Shown: positions 53,588 to 64,000, counted from the stretch's first letter. The stretch is 64,000 nucleotides of DNA from Novosphingobium sp. Gsoil 351 (GCF_009707465.1 NZ_CP046120.1:3687501-3751500), one strand, 5' to 3'. Numbers and translations: made by a program. The notes: generated from the sequence alone by a model not told the origin.

Positions 53588-55501
53588 TCACTTCAGCGGC
53601 ATGATCTGGCGGACGATGAAATCGGCGGCTTCTTGCGGGGTCATTGCCACCGTGTTCACCGTAATCTCCGGAGCTTCCGGCGCCTCATAAGGGCTATCGA
53701 TCCCGGTGAAGTTCTTGAGCGCTCCCGAGCGGGCCTTTTTGTAAAGTCCCTTCACGTCGCGAGATTCGGCCACTTCCAGCGGGGTGTCGACGAAAATCTC
53801 AATGAATTCGCCCGCGGGCAACATCTTGCGGACCATCTCGCGTTCGGCTCGGAACGGGCTGATGAACGCGGTCAGTACGATCAGTCCGGCGTCGGCCATC
53901 AGCTTGGCGACCTCACCCACGCGACGGATATTCTCGATGCGGTCGGCCTCGGTGAACCCCAGGTCCTTGTTGAGTCCGTGGCGGACGTTGTCGCCATCGA
54001 GCAGGAAGGTGTGGCGGTTCATCAGGGCGAGGCGTTTCTCGACCTCGTTGGCGATGGTCGATTTGCCCGATCCCGAAAGCCCGGTGAACCACAAGACGCG
54101 CGGCTTCTGGTTCTTGAGATCGGCGTGCGCATCGCGCCCGATGTCGGTGGCCTGCCAGTGGACGTTTTGCGCCCGGCGCAAGGCAAAGTTGAGCATCCCC
54201 GCGCCGACGGTGCGGTTGGTGATCTTGTCGATCAGGATGAACCCGCCGAGCGTGCGGCTGTCGACGTAAGGCTCGAAGACCACCGGCTTGTCGGTCGCAA
54301 GCTCGACCACGCCGATCGCGTTGAGCTCGAGCGTCTTGGCGGCGAGGTGCTCCAACGTGTTGACGTTGATAACGTATTTCGGCGCCTGCACTGTCGCCGA
54401 AACCATCTGGGTACCCAGCTTGATCCAATAGCCCCGCCCGACGTGCATCGCCGCGTCGTCCATCCATACCAGCGTCGCCTCGAACTGGTCGGAGACTTCG
54501 GGCGGGGCGTCGGCGGCGGCGATGACGTCGCCGCGCGAGCAATCGACCTCGTCGGCAAAGCACACCGTGACCGATTGCCCGGCGACAGCCTCGTCGAGAT
54601 CGCCGTCCAGCGTCACCACCCGCGTGATTGTGCTGGTCTTGCCCGAAGGCAGCACCCGCACCGCATCGCCGGGCTTGACCGAACCGCTCGGGATCAGCCC
54701 CGAAAAGCCGCGGAAGTCGAGGTTGGGGCGGTTGACCCACTGCACCGCCAGCCGGAACGGCTTGCGCTGGTCGGCCTCGTTGTCGAGTTCGACCGTCTCG
54801 AGATGCTCGATCAGCGGCTTGCCGCAGTACCACGGGGTGTTGGGTGAGGGGGCGGTGATATTGTCGCCCTTGAAGCCCGAGATCGGCATCGCGACGAAGC
54901 CGGCGAGGCCGATGTCGCGCGCGAACGCGGCGTAGTCGGCGACGATCGCCTCGTACCTTGCCTGGTCGTAGTCGATCAGGTCCATCTTGTTGACCGCCAG
55001 CACCACGTGCCTGATGCCGAGCAGCTTGGCCAGATAGCTGTGCCGCCGAGTCTGGACGAGCACCCCCTTGCGCGCATCGATCAGGATCACCGCGAGATCG
55101 GCGGTCGAGGCGCCGGTGACCATGTTGCGGGTATACTGCTCGTGCCCGGGGCAGTCGGCGACGATGAACTTGCGCTTCTCTGTCGCGAAAAAGCGATAGG
55201 CGACGTCGATGGTGATGCCCTGCTCACGCTCGGCAGCGAGCCCATCGACAAGCAGCGCGAAATCGATCTCCTGACCCTGCGTGCCGACGCGCTTGGAGTC
55301 GGCGGTGAGCGCCTCGAGCTGGTCCTCGAAGATCATCTTGGAATCGTACAGCAGCCGCCCGATCAGGGTGGACTTGCCGTCATCGACGCTGCCGCAGGTG
55401 ATGAAACGTAGCAGCGACTTGTGCTGGTGCGTTTCGAGATAGGCGTCGATGTCCTCGGCGATGAGCGCATCGGTGCGATAGACGGTCTCACCATCGGCCA
55501 T
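53588..55501 (-). CDS. cysNC: Fused sulfate adenylyltransferase large subunit / APS kinase CysNC
   Basis: A 637-residue bifunctional protein. Residues 30-440 are the GTPase Cys[47 protein letters not shown] and NKMDLIDY. Residues 450-637 are APS kinase Cys[21 protein letters not shown] and [19 protein letters not shown]. Together with CysD it turns sulfate into PAPS. Its start overlaps the cysD stop. Such fusions are common in alphaproteobacteria. Confidence 0.95.
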   Translation of the reverse strand: MADGETVYRTDALIAEDIDAYLETHQHKSLLRFITCGSVDDGKSTLIGRLLYDSKMIFEDQLEALTADSKRVGTQGQEIDFALLVDGLAAEREQGITIDVAYRFFATEKRKFIVADCPGHEQYTRNMVTGASTADLAVILIDARKGVLVQTRRHSYLAKLLGIRHVVLAVNKMDLIDYDQARYEAIVADYAAFARDIGLAGFVAMPISGFKGDNITAPSPNTPWYCGKPLIEHLETVELDNEADQRKPFRLAVQWVNRPNLDFRGFSGLIPSGSVKPGDAVRVLPSGKTSTITRVVTLDGDLDEAVAGQSVTVCFADEVDCSRGDVIAAADAPPEVSDQFEATLVWMDDAAMHVGRGYWIKLGTQMVSATVQAPKYVINVNTLEHLAAKTLELNAIGVVELATDKPVVFEPYVDSRTLGGFILIDKITNRTVGAGMLNFALRRAQNVHWQATDIGRDAHADLKNQKPRVLWFTGLSGSGKSTIANEVEKRLALMNRHTFLLDGDNVRHGLNKDLGFTEADRIENIRRVGEVAKLMADAGLIVLTAFISPFRAEREMVRKMLPAGEFIEIFVDTPLEVAESRDVKGLYKKARSGALKNFTGIDSPYEAPEAPEITVNTVAMTPQEAADFIVRQIMPLK

Positions 55502-56406
55502 CAGAAGTAGCCCTCCTGCTTCTTCTTCTCCATCGACGCGTCGCCGCCGTCCTTGTCGATGATCCGGCCCTGGCGTTCGGACGTGGTGGTCAGCAGCATT
55601 TCCTGGATGACTTCGGGCAAGGTCGCCGCTTCGCTCTCGACCGCGCCGGTCAGCGGGTAGCAGCCCAGCGTGCGGAAGCGGATCGAGCGTTCGACCGGGA
55701 CTTCACCGGGCCGCAGCGGGAAGCGGTCATCGTCGATCATCAACAGCATCCCGTCGCGCTCCACGGTCGGACGCTTCGCGCTGAAATAGAGCGGGACGAT
55801 CGGAATCTCCTCGAGGTGGATATATTGCCAGATGTCGAGCTCAGTCCAGTTCGAGATCGGAAACACCCGGATGCTCTCGCCCTTGGCCTTGCGGGCGTTG
55901 TAGAGATTCCACAGTTCGGGGCGCTGGTTCTTGGGGTCCCAGCCGTGGTTAGCGGTGCGGAAGCTGAAGATGCGCTCCTTGGCGCGGCTCTTCTCCTCGT
56001 CCCGGCGGGCTCCGCCGAACGCCGCATCGAACCCGTACTTATCGAGCGCCTGCTTGAGTCCCTCGGTCTTCCACATGTCGGTGTGGAGCGGGCCGTGATC
56101 GAAAGGGTTGATCCCACGCTCACGCGCCTCGGGGTTCTGGTAGACGAGGAGCTCCATGCCGGACTCCTTCGCCATCCGGTCGCGCAGTTTGTACATCTCC
56201 TGGAACTTCCACGTGGTGTCGACGTGGAGCAGTGGAAACGGCGGCGGCGAGGGGTAGAACGCCTTGCGCGCCAGGTGCAGCATCACCGCCGAATCCTTGC
56301 CGACCGAGTACAGCATCACCGGATTCTCGGCCTCGGCCACCACCTCGCGCAGGATGTGGATACTTTCGGCCTCAAGCCGCTCGAGATGGGTCAGGGTGCG
56401 GGTCAT
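55501..56406 (-). CDS. cysD: Sulfate adenylyltransferase small subunit CysD
   Basis: A 301-residue PP-loop enzyme that forms APS from sulfate and ATP. The loop is [20 protein letters not shown], with [39 protein letters not shown] and [15 protein letters not shown] as family text. ATG 56406 has AGGAG eight bases upstream. It is the first gene of the operon cysD, cysNC, cysQ. No Cys-type or SAM leader was recognised before it. Confidence 0.95.
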   Translation of the reverse strand: MTRTLTHLERLEAESIHILREVVAEAENPVMLYSVGKDSAVMLHLARKAFYPSPPPFPLLHVDTTWKFQEMYKLRDRMAKESGMELLVYQNPEARERGINPFDHGPLHTDMWKTEGLKQALDKYGFDAAFGGARRDEEKSRAKERIFSFRTANHGWDPKNQRPELWNLYNARKAKGESIRVFPISNWTELDIWQYIHLEEIPIVPLYFSAKRPTVERDGMLLMIDDDRFPLRPGEVPVERSIRFRTLGCYPLTGAVESEAATLPEVIQEMLLTTTSERQGRIIDKDGGDASMEKKKQEGYF

Positions 56407-56552
56407 GCCGGGGGCTCCTGTCAAAGCGCGGCGCGACCTGCAAACAAGACATTGTTGGGCCAGGCCAGTCTCAGCCTTGGACCCGCGGCACATTGACAGG
56501 ACCGCCGGACGCCGCGCATTGGCCAGAAGCCGCGTCCAGCCGAGGGTTTTGC

Positions 56553-57536
56553 ATGTTCAACGCAATCGTGATCGACAAGACCGGGGACGAGCAATCGGTC
56601 AGCCTGACCCAAGTCGACGAATCCCGCCTGCCTGAAGGCAACGTAACCATCGACGTCGCTTGGTCGACGCTCAACTACAAAGACGGCCTGGCGATCACCG
56701 GCAGCTCTCCGGTGGTGCGCAAGTTTCCCATGGTGCCTGGAATCGATTTGGCGGGGACGGTTCGATCGTCGGATCATCCCGAATGGAAGTCGGGCGACAA
56801 GGTCGTGCTCAACGGCTGGGGAGTGGGCGAGGTCCACTGGGGCGGACTGGCCCAGGTCGCGCGATTGAACGGCGACTGGCTGGTGCCACTGCCCGAAGCA
56901 TTTTCGGCCAGGCAGGCGATGGCGATCGGCACCGCCGGCTATACCGCCGCGCTGTGCGTCGATGCCCTGGTCCAGGCGGGGGTGACGCCGGGTCATGGCG
57001 AAATCCTGGTGACCGGCGCGACCGGCGGGGTCGGCAGCGTCGCCGTCGCCTTGCTCAAGCGCGCGGGCTACGCCGTCGCCGGATCGACCGGCAAGGCAAG
57101 CGAAAGCGACTATCTGAAGCAACTCGGCGCCGATAGCGTCATCGACCGCGCGGAGTTGTCCGAACCCGGCCGCGCCCTGGGCAAGGAACGCTGGGCCGGG
57201 GCGATCGACTCGGTCGGCAGCCACACCCTCGCCAACGTCTGCGCCCAGATCCGCTACGGCGGCGCGGTCGCGGCGTGCGGGCTGGCGCAAGGGGCGGACT
57301 TCAAGGCGACGGTCATGCCCTTCATCCTGCGCGGGGTGCGTCTGCACGGCGTGGACAGCGTGATGGCGCCCAGGCCCTTGCGGCTTGCAGCATGGGCGCG
57401 GCTGGCGCGCGATCTCGACCCGGCACTGATCGAGGTGATCGCGCACGAGATCGGGCTGGCCGAGGCGATTGCCGCCGCCGCAGATCTGCTGGCCGGAAAG
57501 GTCCGCGGGCGGGTCGTCGTCGACGTCAACCGCTAG
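56553..57536 (+). CDS. Acrylyl-CoA reductase (AcuI/YhdH) family oxidoreductase
   Basis: A 327-residue MDR-superfamily enzyme without the zinc ligands. Landmarks are [59 protein letters not shown] and the NADPH motif [20 protein letters not shown]. Relatives reduce acryloyl-CoA to propionyl-CoA with NADPH. The next gene is an enoyl-CoA hydratase 13 bases on, which suggests a CoA-ester pathway. Start ATG 56553. Confidence 0.88.
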   Translation: MFNAIVIDKTGDEQSVSLTQVDESRLPEGNVTIDVAWSTLNYKDGLAITGSSPVVRKFPMVPGIDLAGTVRSSDHPEWKSGDKVVLNGWGVGEVHWGGLAQVARLNGDWLVPLPEAFSARQAMAIGTAGYTAALCVDALVQAGVTPGHGEILVTGATGGVGSVAVALLKRAGYAVAGSTGKASESDYLKQLGADSVIDRAELSEPGRALGKERWAGAIDSVGSHTLANVCAQIRYGGAVAACGLAQGADFKATVMPFILRGVRLHGVDSVMAPRPLRLAAWARLARDLDPALIEVIAHEIGLAEAIAAAADLLAGKVRGRVVVDVNR

Positions 57537-57549
57537 CGAGGCGACCGAT

Positions 57550-58317
57550 ATGTCCGACGCCGTTCTCTACGAGTTGCGCGAAGCGGGGATCGCGGTGCTG
57601 ACGATCAACCGCCCCGAGCAGCGCAACGCCCTGTCGCGCGAGGTTCGCGAGGGCCTGCGCGCGGCGTGGGCGCGATTCGAGAGCGATCCCGCCGCGCGGA
57701 TCGCGATCCTGACCGGCAGCGGCGACAAGGCGTTCTGCGCGGGCGGCGATCTCAAGGAAATGGTCGAGACGAGACTCAAGATTCCCCCGCGCGACATGTT
57801 TCCGGTGCCGTACGAAAACCTGACCCTGAGCAAGCCGACCATCGCCGCGGTCAACGGCGTGGCCTTCGCCGGCGGCTGGATGATCGCGCAGGCCTGCGAT
57901 CTGTGCGTGGCCAGCACCACGGCCAAATTCGCGATCACCGAGGTCAAGGTCGGACGCGGCAGCCCGTGGGCCGCGCCGCTGATCCATATGATCCCGCAGC
58001 GCATCTTCATGGAGATAGTGCTCACCGGAAAGCCGATCACCGCCCAGCGCGCCTACGAGGTCGGGCTGGTCAACCGCCTGGCGGAACCCGCCGAGTTGAT
58101 GAATGCCGCCCTGGAACTCGCGCGCGAGGTGATCGAAGGCGCGCCGCTCTCGGTTGCCGCGGCGCGCGCCACCGTGATGCTCGCCACCGAAATGGGCCGC
58201 GCCGAGGCGCTCGAGGCGGCATGGGCGGCGCACGCAACCGCCTACAACAGTGCAGACGCCCAGGAAGGCCCGCGCGCCTTCGCCGAAAAGCGCAAGCCCG
58301 AGTGGCAGGGCCGCTGA
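57550..58317 (+). CDS. Enoyl-CoA hydratase/isomerase family protein
   Basis: A 255-residue crotonase. It shows INRPEQRNALSREVREGLRA at the N terminus, FCAGGDLKEMVETR with oxyanion residues, VNGVAFAGGWMIAQACDLCV and VKVGRGSPWAAPLIHMIPQR. The second acidic catalytic residue of classic hydratases is not obvious; position GRG may replace it, so another crotonase reaction is possible. It is co-directed with the AcuI-type gene. Confidence 0.85.
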   Translation: MSDAVLYELREAGIAVLTINRPEQRNALSREVREGLRAAWARFESDPAARIAILTGSGDKAFCAGGDLKEMVETRLKIPPRDMFPVPYENLTLSKPTIAAVNGVAFAGGWMIAQACDLCVASTTAKFAITEVKVGRGSPWAAPLIHMIPQRIFMEIVLTGKPITAQRAYEVGLVNRLAEPAELMNAALELAREVIEGAPLSVAAARATVMLATEMGRAEALEAAWAAHATAYNSADAQEGPRAFAEKRKPEWQGR

Positions 58318-58456
58318 TCCGGAAATCGCCACGGGTCTGACAGGGCGCATAAGCGTGCCCGAATATTTTTTCTAAACTTCCTTTTCGTCAGCCCGATCCT
58401 GCTCGTGCTGGGGGTGGTTCCCCCGGTTCTCCGTGACCTACTACGGCTAAGGCCAA

Positions 58457-60196
58457 TCAATTCACGCGATAGCGGACCTGTATCGAAAACTTGCCCGCCC
58501 CCGCGAAGCTACCGGCCGGACGGACGCGGAAGTGGGTGATTGCCGCATCGCAGCCGTCGCTGTCGAGCGTGGGCACGTAGGTCCAGGTCACCGCATTGTC
58601 GCGCGAGAATTCTAGGCTGTCGCCGGCATCGCCTAGCGCGACGTACCCGTAAGTCAGTGTCGAAGCGGGATTGCCTTCGACAAAACGAACGGGCCCGCCG
58701 CCGGGCGGAGCGATGTCGGTCAGGCACAGCTTGGTGTTCACCGGGGTCTGATCCGATACCAGGACGCTGTTCGCATCCATCGTGATCGCATTCGGATTGG
58801 TGACCGCGATCGTGTACTGCGCGATCGAGCCGGGGATGGCGAACGGGTTGACGGTGCCATTGACCGGATCGCTGTAGATCACGCTGGCCTTGGTCGCAGC
58901 GAGCGGGATGAGCGCAGCTTGATTGTAAGTTGCGGTGGCGACGGGAGTCGTCGCCTGTCCGAAGTGCGCCTGGGCCGTGTTGGCATACGAGCCCGCGGCT
59001 GCCGGCCGGTTGGCGGTATAGATCAGCGTGACCGAGCCGCCCGCCGGAATGGCATAGCTCTGACCGAGCTTGCCAATGAAGGTCAGGGTGCCGGTAGCGC
59101 CCGCGGCGGGCAGGCTGCTCGAGTTGGCGGTAGTCACAGTACCTCCGGTCGATAGCGCCGCGAAGCTGATCCCCGCCGGAAGGACATCGACGATCTTGTC
59201 GATCACGCTGGCATATGGTGAGGGATTGCTGACCGTAACCGTATAAGTCAGCGGGCCGGTGCTGCCGTTGATTCCAAGGGCTGGTGAGACCGACTTGGTG
59301 ATCGTGAAGGGGTTGGTCGCACCCGGATAGCTGACCGAGATGCTGCCGGTGCCATCATAGTTCCCTGTGTACTTGATATTGGTATTGCCCGAGGTCTGCA
59401 CCGCATAGGGCCGCGCGACCGTGCTGGTGTTGGCGCATCGATATTGAAAGCTGAACCGAACGGTGATGCGATAGCCATTGCCGGTCTGCGCGATCGGTTG
59501 AGTAAAATAGAGCCGATCCTTGGTCCCGACCGGCGCGCCTGCCACATTGGACACGAGAACCTCGGATCCGACGAGGCGGAAGCAGGCGGCGTTGAAGGCC
59601 TGTCCACCCGCGGGCTGGAGGAAGTACTCGTCGAGCGCCGACGTTCCGCCAAAATCGTAGGCGGCATCGAAATACACCGTCTGTCCCACCACGGCGCCGG
59701 GACCCAGAGTCGAGGACAGCACGTTGCCTCCCGCGTTCGCGCTGATCGCCTTGCGCAGCGTGAGCAGCAGCGGGGTCGATTGGGTTCCGAGGCTCGAGCT
59801 GATCTGCACGCTCGGCGTCGCCGTGGCATTCTCGGTACAGCCGTAACCGGTAAACCAGTAGACCCCGATGCTCTCGCCCGGTCCGAGCGCGCCAAGCGCC
59901 TGGCTCGATGCCTGGCCTCCCGCCAGGTAAACGTTTGCGTTCAGCCCGGAGAGGGTCGCGGTGACCGAACCGACCGTGCTCCCCCCGGTATTGGTGATCA
60001 CTCCCCCGACGTACATCGAGGTCGGCCCTTTGGCCGGGCACTGGTTCGAATCGAATATCATCGATTGCGAATTGGTCAGCGCGTTGCCGGTCCGCAGATC
60101 GAAGGTCAGCGCGGCGTGCGCGGGGTTCGCGGAGGTGAGGGCAAGCAGCCCGAGCATCGCTGCGACAACGCGCCGCGCCAAGGTCGGCCCGCTCAT
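58457..60196 (-). CDS. Secreted DUF11-type repeat protein
   Basis: A 579-residue exported protein. It has a signal peptide (VVAAMLGLLALTSANPAHAA), a Cys-containing N-terminal region (NQCPAKGPTSMYVGGVITNT, TGYGCTENATATP) and one DUF11 repeat around residues 290-400 (ITKSVSPALGINGSTGPLTY, VIDKIVDVLPAGISF), then further beta-rich modules ending RVRPAGSFAGAGKFSIQVRY. ATG 60196 overlaps the stop of the beta-barrel gene, so the pair is translated together. It is probably a surface or periplasmic partner of that barrel protein. Confidence 0.75.
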   Translation of the reverse strand: MSGPTLARRVVAAMLGLLALTSANPAHAALTFDLRTGNALTNSQSMIFDSNQCPAKGPTSMYVGGVITNTGGSTVGSVTATLSGLNANVYLAGGQASSQALGALGPGESIGVYWFTGYGCTENATATPSVQISSSLGTQSTPLLLTLRKAISANAGGNVLSSTLGPGAVVGQTVYFDAAYDFGGTSALDEYFLQPAGGQAFNAACFRLVGSEVLVSNVAGAPVGTKDRLYFTQPIAQTGNGYRITVRFSFQYRCANTSTVARPYAVQTSGNTNIKYTGNYDGTGSISVSYPGATNPFTITKSVSPALGINGSTGPLTYTVTVSNPSPYASVIDKIVDVLPAGISFAALSTGGTVTTANSSSLPAAGATGTLTFIGKLGQSYAIPAGGSVTLIYTANRPAAAGSYANTAQAHFGQATTPVATATYNQAALIPLAATKASVIYSDPVNGTVNPFAIPGSIAQYTIAVTNPNAITMDANSVLVSDQTPVNTKLCLTDIAPPGGGPVRFVEGNPASTLTYGYVALGDAGDSLEFSRDNAVTWTYVPTLDSDGCDAAITHFRVRPAGSFAGAGKFSIQVRYRVN

Positions 60197-63100
60197 CGGC
60201 CCAGCCCCAGGAAGTCGAGGCTGTTGGAGTCCAACTTGAGTTTCATCGTGGCGAACAGGCCCTTCCCGGTGCTCCGCGAGGCGCCGAAGTCGCGGTCGCG
60301 AAAGCCGCGGGAGTTGTAGCCGACCGCGAACAGCATGTCCTTGGCCGGGACGAAGCCGATCTGCGGGCCGAAGGCAAAGCTGGTCGTATGGTCGGCAAGG
60401 CTGGCGCGGACCGTGGCGCTGCCGCCGATCTCGAAGCGCTCGCCTAGACCGATCCGCGCATCGAGCCCGCCGAGCAGCGAGGTGCCCTCCAGCGCGAAGC
60501 CCTGGTATGTGTCCAAGTTGTGCCGCACGCCCAGGAACAGGCCGAATTCGGAGCGCTGGATCCGCGCGTCACGATCCCGGCCATAGGGAGTCCAGTTGGT
60601 CGAGAGGCTGCCGATCAGGCGGCGCGAACGGGCATCGCCACTGACAGTCAGCGCGGTGCGTCCGGCGGGGCCGATCCCACCTGCCAGCGCACCGACGACC
60701 TCGTCGCTGCGATATTCCACCTTGGCGAGGACCGCGAATTGCGCGTCCGCCGGGCGGTGGGCCGCGCTGATCGCGCCGTCGAACACGGTGGTCTCCGCGC
60801 CCCCGGTGGCTTCGGCATGGGTGTAGGTAAAGCCGGTTCCGACGACGCTGCCTTCGCCGAGTTGGCGGATCGCCCCGAAGGTGACGCCCGTGCGATCGGC
60901 CGTGTCGGCGTCGCGGTATTCGGCGCGCGCGGTCGCGCTCCACAGTCCGGCGCGATAGGTCGCGCCCACCGTGATCGCGGTGAAGTTCTCGGTCAGGATG
61001 CCGCCTTCGCCCAAGTAGCCGCCGCTGACGACCGGATGCCCGGGGTTGAGCACCCTGCTCGCATCGAACCCGCCAAGCACGCGGTTGCCGTCGAGCGAGG
61101 CGTCGACCTTCAACCGCGTGGTTACTGGCAGCGATTGGGCCAGGCCGAACGCGGCGAAGCTGCGCCGTCCCTGCTCGGCGATGGCCTGTTGGCCCAGCGT
61201 CGAGACGAACCGTGCGCCGTCCCATGGGGCGATCTCGAGCCCGACCCTTGCGGTGCGGGCATCGATCGCGTCGCCCTCGGCGATCTCGTAGGTGCCGATC
61301 AGCTTCATGTCGCGCCGCACCTTGTAGCGCGCGCCGATGCGGTGGCGGGTGGGTAGGTCGATCGAATTGGTATCGCTCAGTGCGATCGAAGTTGTCGCGT
61401 CGATTTCCAGTCTGTTGTCGAGCAGGCGCTGGGTTCCGCCGGCTTCGAGCACGGTCGAGGCGGCATGGGCGCCGTCGGCGAGGCGATCGCTGAAGTGGCT
61501 CGCGCCGAGGTGGACGTCGGTGCGGCCGCGGCGATAGTCGGCCCGCAGCGCCACCGCCTGGCGATGCGCGGCGTCGGTCAGGCTATCGTCGTACCAGGCG
61601 CTGCCGGTTACCGACAGGGGCTCGCCCAAGCTGACGCGTGCATCTGCACCCAGCTTGCGGCGGCCGCGCTCGGCGCCGTTCTGCTGGCCCAGGCCGAAAT
61701 CGGCATCGAGCGAACGGGCGTAGGCAAGGATGTCGACTTGGCCGGTGTGGTGCTCGGCCTCGATCAGCCAGGCCATTGCGCTTGTTCCCGCCGAGCGGCT
61801 GGCGGAGAGCTCGGCGCGCAGTTCGGTGGTGGCGGTGATCCGGGCTCTGACGTCAGCGGCGACGAGGTCGGTGCGCGGGCCGTCGCCTCTGTCGGTGATG
61901 GCCGTGGCGCCGACCCGCACGGTGCCACCGGGCGTGGTGTAGTCGGCGCGCAGCCCGGCATTGGTCTTGCCACCGGCCAAGTCGTCGATCTCGTAGTCGA
62001 TCACGATGAATTGCGGGTTCAGGTCGCCGTCGCGGCTCAGCACCGGTTCACTGAAGCGAATAGTGCCCGAAGGCAGGTCGATGTCGTAGTCGACGAAGCG
62101 AGTCAGCACGCGCTGATCGATCACCCGTTCCGAGCGGAAGCGATCGCGGCGCTCGATCGAGACGATCTCGCTGTTGGCAATGATCGCGCGGCTCGACAGG
62201 CGATAGGGACCGGACAGCCCATTGCCCTGGATCTCGTCGCGGCGATGACGCGAGGCGACTTTGGCCGCAAAGGCGGCGGCATGGACCCCGCCGCGCTCGC
62301 CCTCCGCCTTCACCCCCGTGACGGTGCGCTGGTAACGGGCAAGCTGGGTCTGGTCGAAGCCGGTGTCGAAATCGCCATACAATGCATAGAACGCACGCGC
62401 CTCGATCCGGACATACAGCTTGTGGCGCGAAGCGGCATCGAACCGGCGGTCCGAACCGTCGGCGAACACTGTATAATACGCCGACGGGTCGATCGTGCCG
62501 AGCAGGCGCTGGTCGGCGCGGTCCTTGGCGCTGTCGTAGGCGACCGTCAGCAGCACGCTGCCCAGCACGCGGCCCTTGGCGTAGAACGCAACCCGCGCGT
62601 TCTTACCCAGGTCGCTGTCGAAATGGCCTTTGCGCTCCATCCGGTCGGCGACGGTCTGCGAACCCAGCGCGCCCTCGGCCAGCCCCACCAGCATCCATTT
62701 CTGGTCGCCCGGCGTCACCCAGGTCTCGAGCGTCTCGCGGCGTCGGACTTCGCCGTCGGTAAAGTTGAATTCGATCTTGAGCGCGCCGCTGACCATCGTC
62801 GGCGCAAGTTCGATCAGTGCGATCCCGTCGTCGCCCTTGACTGTCCAGTGCGGTGCGGCGCGGTCGAGTCCGGAAAGCTGGCGCGACTGCATGGCGTCGA
62901 GCGCCTGTGCACTTTCGTAGGGCGCGGCGATGGAAAAGTCGCCCGAGATGCCGGCGTGGACCGGGCGGCCGTGGCGATCGAGCATCCGCACCGCGAGCAC
63001 CGGACGTGTCGCGCCGTCGGCGATGAGTTTGGAGGCCGCGGCGACGATTTCGGCGCGGGCGGGGGTCGCGGTGAAGTGGACGTCTCGGGAGAGCGTCGCG

Positions 63101-64000
63101 ACGATCGCGCCGCTGGAGTCCTTGATCCGCGCGGTCAGGAGGGTGCTGTCACCTTCGAGCGGGATGCCGCGCCAGATGCTGACGGCGTAAGTGTTGCTCG
63201 GCGAGGATTTGGTGCCGTCGAACAACAATTTCTCCGCGGGCTTGCCGTCGACGCTCAGCTCGACCGTGTGGCCCGCGCGATGACGGATCGCGACGCGAAT
63301 CGCAGGGGCGCGTGGATTGTAATCGGGCGCGGGGAAGATGAAATCGTCGGGGCCATCGCCGAGGCCGACGAAATCGATCTCGGCGCCAGCGGCTACCGGA
63401 TCGGAAACCAATTTTTCCACTGTAACATATGATTTTAAGATCCTATCTTCATCCAATACTGCAGCAAAATCCGCGACGACGAGGCTACCGCCTCCTCCGG
63501 TGACAAAACGCGAGCTGGCGGAGCCCGCGCTGCGGCTCGAGCGGGTGCAATCGACTAAGCGGCTGGCTTTGCCGGGTAGGGTTAATTCTTGGGCCTGTGC
63601 GACGTGGGTACCTGGGGGTAGACCTTCGAAGTGATAGCGACCATCGGCATCGGTGACCGCGAAGCTACCATCCTCGAGGACCACGCGGACCCCGGCGATG
63701 CCTTCGCGCGGTCCATCAAGCGAGCAGGCGCCGCGGGTGATCCGCCCGATCAGGGTCACGCGCCCGGCGATCGTTTCGCGCTCGATCAACAAATTGGCAC
63801 TGGCGGTGGCCTGGTTGCCCCGCGCGTCGGTGGCGACCGCGCGATTGAGCGCCTGGCCAGGAGGCGCATCGCCTCGCACGCTCATCGCGTAGGTAACAGT
63901 GCGCGTCGCGCCGGGACCCAAATCGCCGAGCGCGACCGTCAGGCTGCCGCCATCGGCGGTTATCTGGACCGCGGCAGGCGCTGCCGCGCCGTCGATGCGA
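60193..64000 (-). CDS. Large outer-membrane beta-barrel protein with adhesin-like head (5' end outside window)
   Basis: At least 1,268 residues are visible and the frame continues past the right edge, so the true start is unknown. The visible N-terminal part has a DUF11-like module and a carboxypeptidase-regulatory or SdrB-like repeat (GVRVVLEDGSFAVTDADGRY, HFEGLPPGTHVAQAQELTLP). The central 400 residues are beta-rich (WVTPGDQKWMLVGLAEGALG, KLYVRIEARAFYALYGDFDT). The last 500 or so show alternating strands of an outer-membrane barrel. The C terminus SLDFLGLGR lacks a final aromatic residue. Confidence 0.75.
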   Translation of the reverse strand, partial: RIDGAAAPAAVQITADGGSLTVALGDLGPGATRTVTYAMSVRGDAPPGQALNRAVATDARGNQATASANLLIERETIAGRVTLIGRITRGACSLDGPREGIAGVRVVLEDGSFAVTDADGRYHFEGLPPGTHVAQAQELTLPGKASRLVDCTRSSRSAGSASSRFVTGGGGSLVVADFAAVLDEDRILKSYVTVEKLVSDPVAAGAEIDFVGLGDGPDDFIFPAPDYNPRAPAIRVAIRHRAGHTVELSVDGKPAEKLLFDGTKSSPSNTYAVSIWRGIPLEGDSTLLTARIKDSSGAIVATLSRDVHFTATPARAEIVAAASKLIADGATRPVLAVRMLDRHGRPVHAGISGDFSIAAPYESAQALDAMQSRQLSGLDRAAPHWTVKGDDGIALIELAPTMVSGALKIEFNFTDGEVRRRETLETWVTPGDQKWMLVGLAEGALGSQTVADRMERKGHFDSDLGKNARVAFYAKGRVLGSVLLTVAYDSAKDRADQRLLGTIDPSAYYTVFADGSDRRFDAASRHKLYVRIEARAFYALYGDFDTGFDQTQLARYQRTVTGVKAEGERGGVHAAAFAAKVASRHRRDEIQGNGLSGPYRLSSRAIIANSEIVSIERRDRFRSERVIDQRVLTRFVDYDIDLPSGTIRFSEPVLSRDGDLNPQFIVIDYEIDDLAGGKTNAGLRADYTTPGGTVRVGATAITDRGDGPRTDLVAADVRARITATTELRAELSASRSAGTSAMAWLIEAEHHTGQVDILAYARSLDADFGLGQQNGAERGRRKLGADARVSLGEPLSVTGSAWYDDSLTDAAHRQAVALRADYRRGRTDVHLGASHFSDRLADGAHAASTVLEAGGTQRLLDNRLEIDATTSIALSDTNSIDLPTRHRIGARYKVRRDMKLIGTYEIAEGDAIDARTARVGLEIAPWDGARFVSTLGQQAIAEQGRRSFAAFGLAQSLPVTTRLKVDASLDGNRVLGGFDASRVLNPGHPVVSGGYLGEGGILTENFTAITVGATYRAGLWSATARAEYRDADTADRTGVTFGAIRQLGEGSVVGTGFTYTHAEATGGAETTVFDGAISAAHRPADAQFAVLAKVEYRSDEVVGALAGGIGPAGRTALTVSGDARSRRLIGSLSTNWTPYGRDRDARIQRSEFGLFLGVRHNLDTYQGFALEGTSLLGGLDARIGLGERFEIGGSATVRASLADHTTSFAFGPQIGFVPAKDMLFAVGYNSRGFRDRDFGASRSTGKGLFATMKLKLDSNSLDFLGLGR

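Noticed and set aside
58350-58430. Weak hairpins with a T-run between the hydratase and DUF11 genes
   Set aside because: The stems are short or bulged and the T-run is several bases away. It may still act as a bidirectional terminator, but I cannot support it.
61465-63432. Plus-strand open frame of 655 codons
   Set aside because: It is the antisense of the beta-barrel gene, with no start signal and no family text. Long antisense frames are common in high-GC DNA.

Overview
The window reads as a chromosome segment of a sphingomonad (Alphaproteobacteria, Sphingomonadales). The clearest sign is five proteins ending in the PEPxxWA-CTERM sorting signal (motif such as VPEPATWAMMLIGF followed by a short Arg-rich tail), a variant typical of Sphingomonas and Novosphingobium. 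COQ9, CBP3-type chaperone, DUF1134 and HslVU genes of alphaproteobacterial type, and a high GC content throughout, agree with this. The genus cannot be fixed from the sequence alone.

Positions 1 to about 25.4 kb are an accessory, partly decayed zone. It opens with the right part of an IS66-family element (1-1368) and holds relics of IS21 (two istB pieces), IS66 (tnpA and tnpC pieces) and IS630. Between them lie a UDP-glucuronate decarboxylase-like gene, five single PEPxxWA-CTERM genes (one split by an amber codon), two PilZ genes, small HTH regulators, and two phage-derived blocks. Block one (11.57-14.11 kb) is a recombination cassette on the minus strand: DUF3489, YqaJ-type exonuclease, ERF annealing protein and an HNH/DUF968-like nuclease. 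A decayed second copy of its last two genes lies at 1.78-1.99 kb. Block two (21.08-24.58 kb) is a ParB-methyltransferase fusion, a DUF5681 protein and a frameshifted terminase large subunit. A SRAP-type abasic-site protein (19.86 kb) has lost its start codon and thus its catalytic cysteine.

Positions 25417 to 37776 look like one integrated island. A 14-base repeat of the 3' end of tRNA-Ser(GCT) lies at both edges. Next to the left copy is a tyrosine recombinase gene, and related 22-base sites that may be integrase arm sites lie just inside both ends. The left half of the island carries mobility and replication genes: integrase, excisionase-like HTH, a frameshifted CHC2/Toprim primase, a DUF3987 ATPase and an HGGxxG protein. 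The right half carries cargo on the minus strand in the order ACP, FkbH-type HAD protein, MBOAT acyltransferase, SGNH protein. By analogy with DltC/DltA/DltB/DltD this could be a system that loads a small acyl group (glyceryl is the best guess) on a carrier protein and passes it through the membrane to a surface polymer. This is the most interesting system in the window.

From the tRNA to the right edge the DNA is ordinary, gene-dense chromosome: aromatic aminotransferase, riboflavin synthesis (ribD, ribE), a YcgN/SCO1/YgjP-type cluster, COQ9, feoAB, ssb, DUF177 and CBP3 genes, bamE, hslVU, sulfate activation (cysD, fused cysNC, cysQ), acrylyl-CoA reductase and enoyl-CoA hydratase. It ends with a two-gene operon for a large outer-membrane beta-barrel protein (cut by the window edge) and a secreted DUF11-type partner. 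Long perfect or near-perfect palindromes separate some of these genes.
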